DNA from: Bradyrhizobium sp. Ash2021
GTDB taxonomy: Bacteria > Pseudomonadota > Alphaproteobacteria > Rhizobiales > Xanthobacteraceae
Direction: 5' to 3'
NCBI RefSeq assembly: GCF_031202265.1
Contig: NZ_CP100604.1
Location: 6,802,501-6,866,500 of the forward strand
Length of the DNA stretch: 64,000 nt
The position numbers and the translations under genes are program-made. The notes beneath the pieces are model-generated. The model was not told where the DNA came from. It did not search any database and saw nothing but the letters and a program-made list of their open reading frames with translations. Shown in pieces: positions 60,885 through 64,000 of the stretch. The stretch's first letter is position 1; each line of letters begins with the position of its first letter.

Positions 60885-61991
60885 ATGAAACTCGGGTTTT
60901 TTACAATGCCGATCCATCCTGTCGACAAGGACTGGCGGCTGTCCCTCAAAGAAGACCGCGAAGCCTTTCTGCTGGCGGATGAGCTCGGGTTCACCGAGGC
61001 CTATGTCGGGGAGCACGTCACCGACAAGGCCGAAAATATTACTTCCTGCATCGCCTTCATCGCATGGCTCGCCGCAGCGACCAGGCAAATCAGGCTCGGC
61101 ACCGGCACCATCAATATGCCGAACACGCATCCTGCCGCGCTCGCGGCTTCAATTGCGATGCTCGATCACATGCTCGACGGGCGCCTGATTTTCGGCATCA
61201 GCCCGGGCGGGCTAATGTCCGACGCGGAAGTTTTCGGCAATCTCGAAGCCGACCGTAACGCCATGTTTCTGGAAGCCATCAATCAGGTTCTGGCGATTTG
61301 GGCGAGCGAGCCGCCGTACAATCTGCAAGGCAAATACTGGAATATTTCGGTGCAGAAGAACCTGATCGAGGAGATTGGTCAGGGGTTCATTGCGCGTCCA
61401 CTACAAAGACCCCATCCGCCGATCGTGGTGACGGCGGTGGCGCCATTCTCGAAAGGCGTGACGGAAGCGGCCGCGCGGGGCTGGGATCCTATCTCGGCGA
61501 ATTTTCTGATGCCGGCCTGGGTGAAGAGCCATTGGCCGAAATACGTCGAGGGTTGCGAGCGCGCGGGCCGCACGGTGGATGCGGCGAACTGGCGTGTCGC
61601 CAAGAGCGTGTTCGTTGCAAAGGACGCCGCGACCGCAAAGGCCTATGCCACCGACCCGGACGGGCCGTATGTCTATTATTATCGCTCGCTGTTCACCAAG
61701 CTGAAGCGTGGCGGCCGCATCGAACTGTTCAAGACCCGCCGCGATCAACCCGATGAGGAAGTGACGCTGGAGTCCATCTGCGACAAGCTCATTATCCACG
61801 GCACGGCGGAGAGCGTCGCAGACCAACTACTGGCTTTTCAGCAAGAGGTCGGCACCTTCGGAACGCTGCTCTACGCCGGCAAGGATTGGAAGGATCGCGA
61901 ACTTGGGCGCCAATCGATGATCCTGATGGCCGAAAAGGTCATGCCGCGAGTCGAGGCGGGCATGTCCGGCCGGGCCAAGGCGGCCGAATAG
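60885..61991 (+). CDS. LLM-class (luciferase-like) flavin-dependent oxidoreductase
   Basis: The product is 368 residues from the ATG at 60885, with GGGGGGAG upstream. The luciferase-like TIM barrel is visible in MKLGFFTMPIHPVDKDWRLS, LGFTEAYVGEHVTDKAENIT, IRLGTGTINMPNTHPAALAA and GRLIFGISPGGLMSDAEVFG. It is likely an FMNH2-dependent monooxygenase fed by a flavin reductase; one such reductase is encoded nearby at 63585-64000. It probably oxidises the same substrate family as the divergent molybdenum hydroxylase. Confidence 0.9.
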   Translation: MKLGFFTMPIHPVDKDWRLSLKEDREAFLLADELGFTEAYVGEHVTDKAENITSCIAFIAWLAAATRQIRLGTGTINMPNTHPAALAASIAMLDHMLDGRLIFGISPGGLMSDAEVFGNLEADRNAMFLEAINQVLAIWASEPPYNLQGKYWNISVQKNLIEEIGQGFIARPLQRPHPPIVVTAVAPFSKGVTEAAARGWDPISANFLMPAWVKSHWPKYVEGCERAGRTVDAANWRVAKSVFVAKDAATAKAYATDPDGPYVYYYRSLFTKLKRGGRIELFKTRRDQPDEEVTLESICDKLIIHGTAESVADQLLAFQQEVGTFGTLLYAGKDWKDRELGRQSMILMAEKVMPRVEAGMSGRAKAAE

Positions 61992-62016
61992 TCTTTCAAT
62001 CCAGGGAAAACTTGCC

Positions 62017-62892
62017 GTGGCTCTCAGCGATCGTATCCCCTATCAAGCACAAATCGACCGGCCGAAGCTGACGCTTCCGGGTGGCAAGAAGCTCGCGGTA
62101 TGGGTCATCCTCAATGTCGAGGAATGGCGGATCGAGAACGCGATGCCACGCACGGTGTTGAGCCCGCCGATGGGCCAGCCACTGTTGCCTGACGTACCGA
62201 ACTGGTCATGGCACGAATACGGCATGCGCGCCGGTTTCTGGCGTCAGTTCAAGGCGTTGACCGACCGCAAGATGCCGGTGACGCTGGCGCTGAACGCCAA
62301 TGTCTGCAACACCTACCCGCGTGTAGCATCTGCCGCGCTCGAAGCCGGCTTCGAATTCATGGGCCATGGGTTTGTGCAGGGCCCGATGCACAAGCTCGAC
62401 AACCAGGCCGACGCGATCAAGCGATCGGTCGAGACCATCGCGAACTTTTCAGGCAAACCGCCGCGCTCATGGGAAAGCCCCGGCCTGACCGAGACCGCGG
62501 AAACCCTCGATCTCCTGCGCCTCAACGGTATCGAATATCTCGCGGACTGGGTGATCGACGATCTGCCGCAGGATATTGGGACACCCCACGGCACCATCAC
62601 CACGATCCCCTATTCGGTCGAGACCAACGATATCGTCATCCATGCGCTGCAGCATCTGCCGTCCGAGCAATTCCTCAAGCGCTGCACTGATCAATTCGAC
62701 CGGCTGTATCTCGAAGGCGCGTCGAACGCACGAATCATGGCGATTTCGATTCACCCGTATATTACCGGCGTGCCACATCGCATCAAATACCTGGAAGCCC
62801 TGCTCGACCACGTCATCGGCCATGACGGCGTGGCGCTGATGACCGCAAGCGAAATCGGCGACTGGTATCGTAGGGAGATGGGGAGGAAATAG
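62017..62892 (+). CDS. Polysaccharide deacetylase family (PuuE/allantoinase-like) hydrolase
   Basis: The 291-residue product starts at a GTG (62017), 25 bp after the LLM gene. The NodB-type fold is visible: VWVILNVEEWRIENAMP, NANVCNTYPRVASAALEAGF, EFMGHGFVQGPMHKLD and PRSWESPGLTETAETLDLL. This subgroup cleaves C-N bonds in cyclic amides (allantoin-type) rather than chitin. An operon with the LLM oxidoreductase suggests ring opening after oxidation. Confidence 0.85.
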   Translation: MALSDRIPYQAQIDRPKLTLPGGKKLAVWVILNVEEWRIENAMPRTVLSPPMGQPLLPDVPNWSWHEYGMRAGFWRQFKALTDRKMPVTLALNANVCNTYPRVASAALEAGFEFMGHGFVQGPMHKLDNQADAIKRSVETIANFSGKPPRSWESPGLTETAETLDLLRLNGIEYLADWVIDDLPQDIGTPHGTITTIPYSVETNDIVIHALQHLPSEQFLKRCTDQFDRLYLEGASNARIMAISIHPYITGVPHRIKYLEALLDHVIGHDGVALMTASEIGDWYRREMGRK

Positions 62893-62901
62893 CGTACCGG
62901 T

Positions 62902-63588
62902 CTATCCAACCACCTTCACTGGGGTGCGCCGGATGTAGGCCGAGGCCTCGGAAATCCGCTCAAAGCCGGCCAGAAAAACATCCAGCGCGTGACTGATCAT
63001 CTGTTCCTTGTCTTCAAGCACGGGAGATTCATAGATATATTTGCGAACGCCGTAATAGAAGATTCCGCCGTGAAGCACCCAGGCCAGTTCGATCTCCGCC
63101 GCCGTTGGCTTGTTTTGCACGGCAAGTCCCACTTCATGGCGGCATTCCCTGATGATGCGGGTCAATATCTTGTCCTTGACCATGCCGACATACCAACGGT
63201 TGATGTCGAGGCCCTTCAAGCCCGAATAGAGATAGATGCGCAGCCATTTTCGGGTGAAGATCGCATCGGTATAGGCGCCATAGAACTCCCGCAACCGATC
63301 GCGGAGCGGCCGCGAGCGATCGCATAACAGCTTCTCCCAGCCGGTCTCGAGCGGATCGAGATAGACGGTGCGGTAAACTTCCTTGATCAGATCATCCTTG
63401 CTCGGAAAGTAGCGATAGAGCAGCGGTTGTGTCACGCCCAGCCTTCGTGCCAGCGCGCGAGTGCCGCCGCCAAACCCCTCTTCCGAGAAAAACTCGGTTG
63501 CCTTTGCCACGAACTCCTTGCGGCGATCATCCGGCGAAAGTCGCCTCTGCCTGACGTCCGCATGTTTGGGCGAGACCTTCCTGATCAT
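62902..63588 (-). CDS. TetR-family transcriptional regulator
   Basis: The 228-residue product has an N-terminal helix-turn-helix (TRALARRLGVTQPLLYRYFP) and a helical ligand domain (RKWLRIYLYSGLKGLDINRW, AWVLHGGIFYYGVRKYIYES). The start overlaps the flavin reductase stop by 4 bp (ATGA). It converges with the deacetylase gene. It probably controls the LLM, deacetylase and reductase genes. Confidence 0.9.
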   Translation of the reverse strand: MIRKVSPKHADVRQRRLSPDDRRKEFVAKATEFFSEEGFGGGTRALARRLGVTQPLLYRYFPSKDDLIKEVYRTVYLDPLETGWEKLLCDRSRPLRDRLREFYGAYTDAIFTRKWLRIYLYSGLKGLDINRWYVGMVKDKILTRIIRECRHEVGLAVQNKPTAAEIELAWVLHGGIFYYGVRKYIYESPVLEDKEQMISHALDVFLAGFERISEASAYIRRTPVKVVG

Positions 63589-64000
63589 GGGGATTTGATG
63601 CCGTCGCCGGTGAGAAATCGACCGAAGCCGCCGCGCGCAAACAATAACGGCTCCTGTCGATTATAAGCATAAGCCTCAACGGCACCCAGAAATATAATGT
63701 GGTCGCCACCGTAATACCTGTTGGCAGCGCGACACTGGAAATTGGCAACGCTGTCCGCAAGGACCGGCGCGTTGCCAAGCCCTGGTGTCCAACTCACGCC
63801 GGCAAATTTGTCATCCGACGATTTTGCAAATTGCGACGCCAGCGCCTGCTGAGACGCGCCGAGAACATTGACCGTGAAGTGGCTGGCGTTCTGGAAGATG
63901 GACAAGCCTTGCGAAAACATGCCGAGGCTCCACAGCACCAACGGCGGATTGAGCGACACGGAGGCAAACGAATTGCATGTCACCCCGTAAGGCTTTCCGT
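63585..64000 (-). CDS. Flavin reductase-like protein (partial, runs off right edge)
   Basis: The frame is open to base 64000, so the N-terminus is outside the window. GKPYGVTCNSFASVSLNPPL is the flavin-binding start of the HpaC/short flavin reductase family. It continues with ASHFTVNVLGASQQALASQF and ends with FLGAVEAYAYNRQEPLLFAR. It would supply reduced flavin to the LLM oxidoreductase 1.6 kb away. It is translationally coupled to the TetR gene. Confidence 0.9.
   Translation of the reverse strand, partial: GKPYGVTCNSFASVSLNPPLVLWSLGMFSQGLSIFQNASHFTVNVLGASQQALASQFAKSSDDKFAGVSWTPGLGNAPVLADSVANFQCRAANRYYGGDHIIFLGAVEAYAYNRQEPLLFARGGFGRFLTGDGIKSP

Noticed and set aside
1..64000. CRISPR array or toxin-antitoxin pair
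   Set aside because: I found no set of regularly spaced short repeats. The small gene pairs present do not match toxin-antitoxin families I recognise; the RHH protein at 6602 has no toxin gene beside it.

Overview
The window looks like a chromosome segment from a Bradyrhizobium-type alphaproteobacterium (Nitrobacteraceae, Hyphomicrobiales). This rests on high GC content, several small hypothetical families typical of that group, an alphaproteobacterial RpoH, Bug-type (TctC) binding proteins, TRAP and CoxMSL systems, and the kinds of insertion sequence present. The assignment comes from reading proteins, not from a search.

The left half (about 1 to 30.7 kb) is an accessory region, rich in mobile elements. 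It opens with a Rieske protein cut by the window edge and a Tat-exported S41 peptidase-like protein. The main functional block is at 4.6-14.5 kb. A leftward operon encodes a PQQ-dependent alcohol dehydrogenase, its cytochrome c, an orphan PqqA precursor peptide and two glutathione S-transferases (GSTs), followed by DUF1330, ribbon-helix-helix and glyoxalase-like (VOC) genes. A divergent rightward operon carries a second copy of the GST-GST-VOC trio, and a TetR regulator follows it. Two matching palindromes sit in the divergent promoter region. The left VOC gene is split by an IS256 element with a 9-bp target duplication; removing the element on paper restores a 131-residue protein, the same length as its intact paralogue. 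The block looks like a catabolic module: periplasmic oxidation of an alcohol, then glutathione-dependent handling of the product.

From 14.6 to 30.6 kb there are small orphan genes, gene fragments (strawberry-notch, ferredoxin, RpoH, DUF3102, TetR, acyl-CoA ligase) and further insertion sequences: three related integrase-core elements across the window, IS630 and IS5. In two more cases (IS630 and IS5) the pre-insertion gene can be rebuilt exactly. A tRNA-Gln-like 3' remnant at 30.65 kb beside a truncated SDR gene probably marks an island edge.

The right half (30.7-64 kb) is more orderly. It holds a GntR regulator with a DctPQM TRAP transporter, a cyclase-type hydrolase, a Bug-family binding protein and a Tat-exported amidohydrolase; a Crp/Fnr regulator; a cytochrome P450 flanked by an unknown gene and a remnant of the same family; a 1070-residue cyclase-ATPase-TPR regulator; a second Bug protein divergent from a second Tat amidohydrolase; a five-gene ABC importer plus metallophosphoesterase operon; a zinc alcohol dehydrogenase; a multi-pass membrane protein split by an IS3 element; a molybdenum hydroxylase (large, 2Fe-2S and FAD subunits); and an LLM flavin oxidoreductase, a polysaccharide deacetylase, a TetR regulator and a flavin reductase that runs off the right edge. 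Together these suggest uptake and oxidative or hydrolytic breakdown of organic acids and (hetero)aromatic compounds, with substrates unknown.
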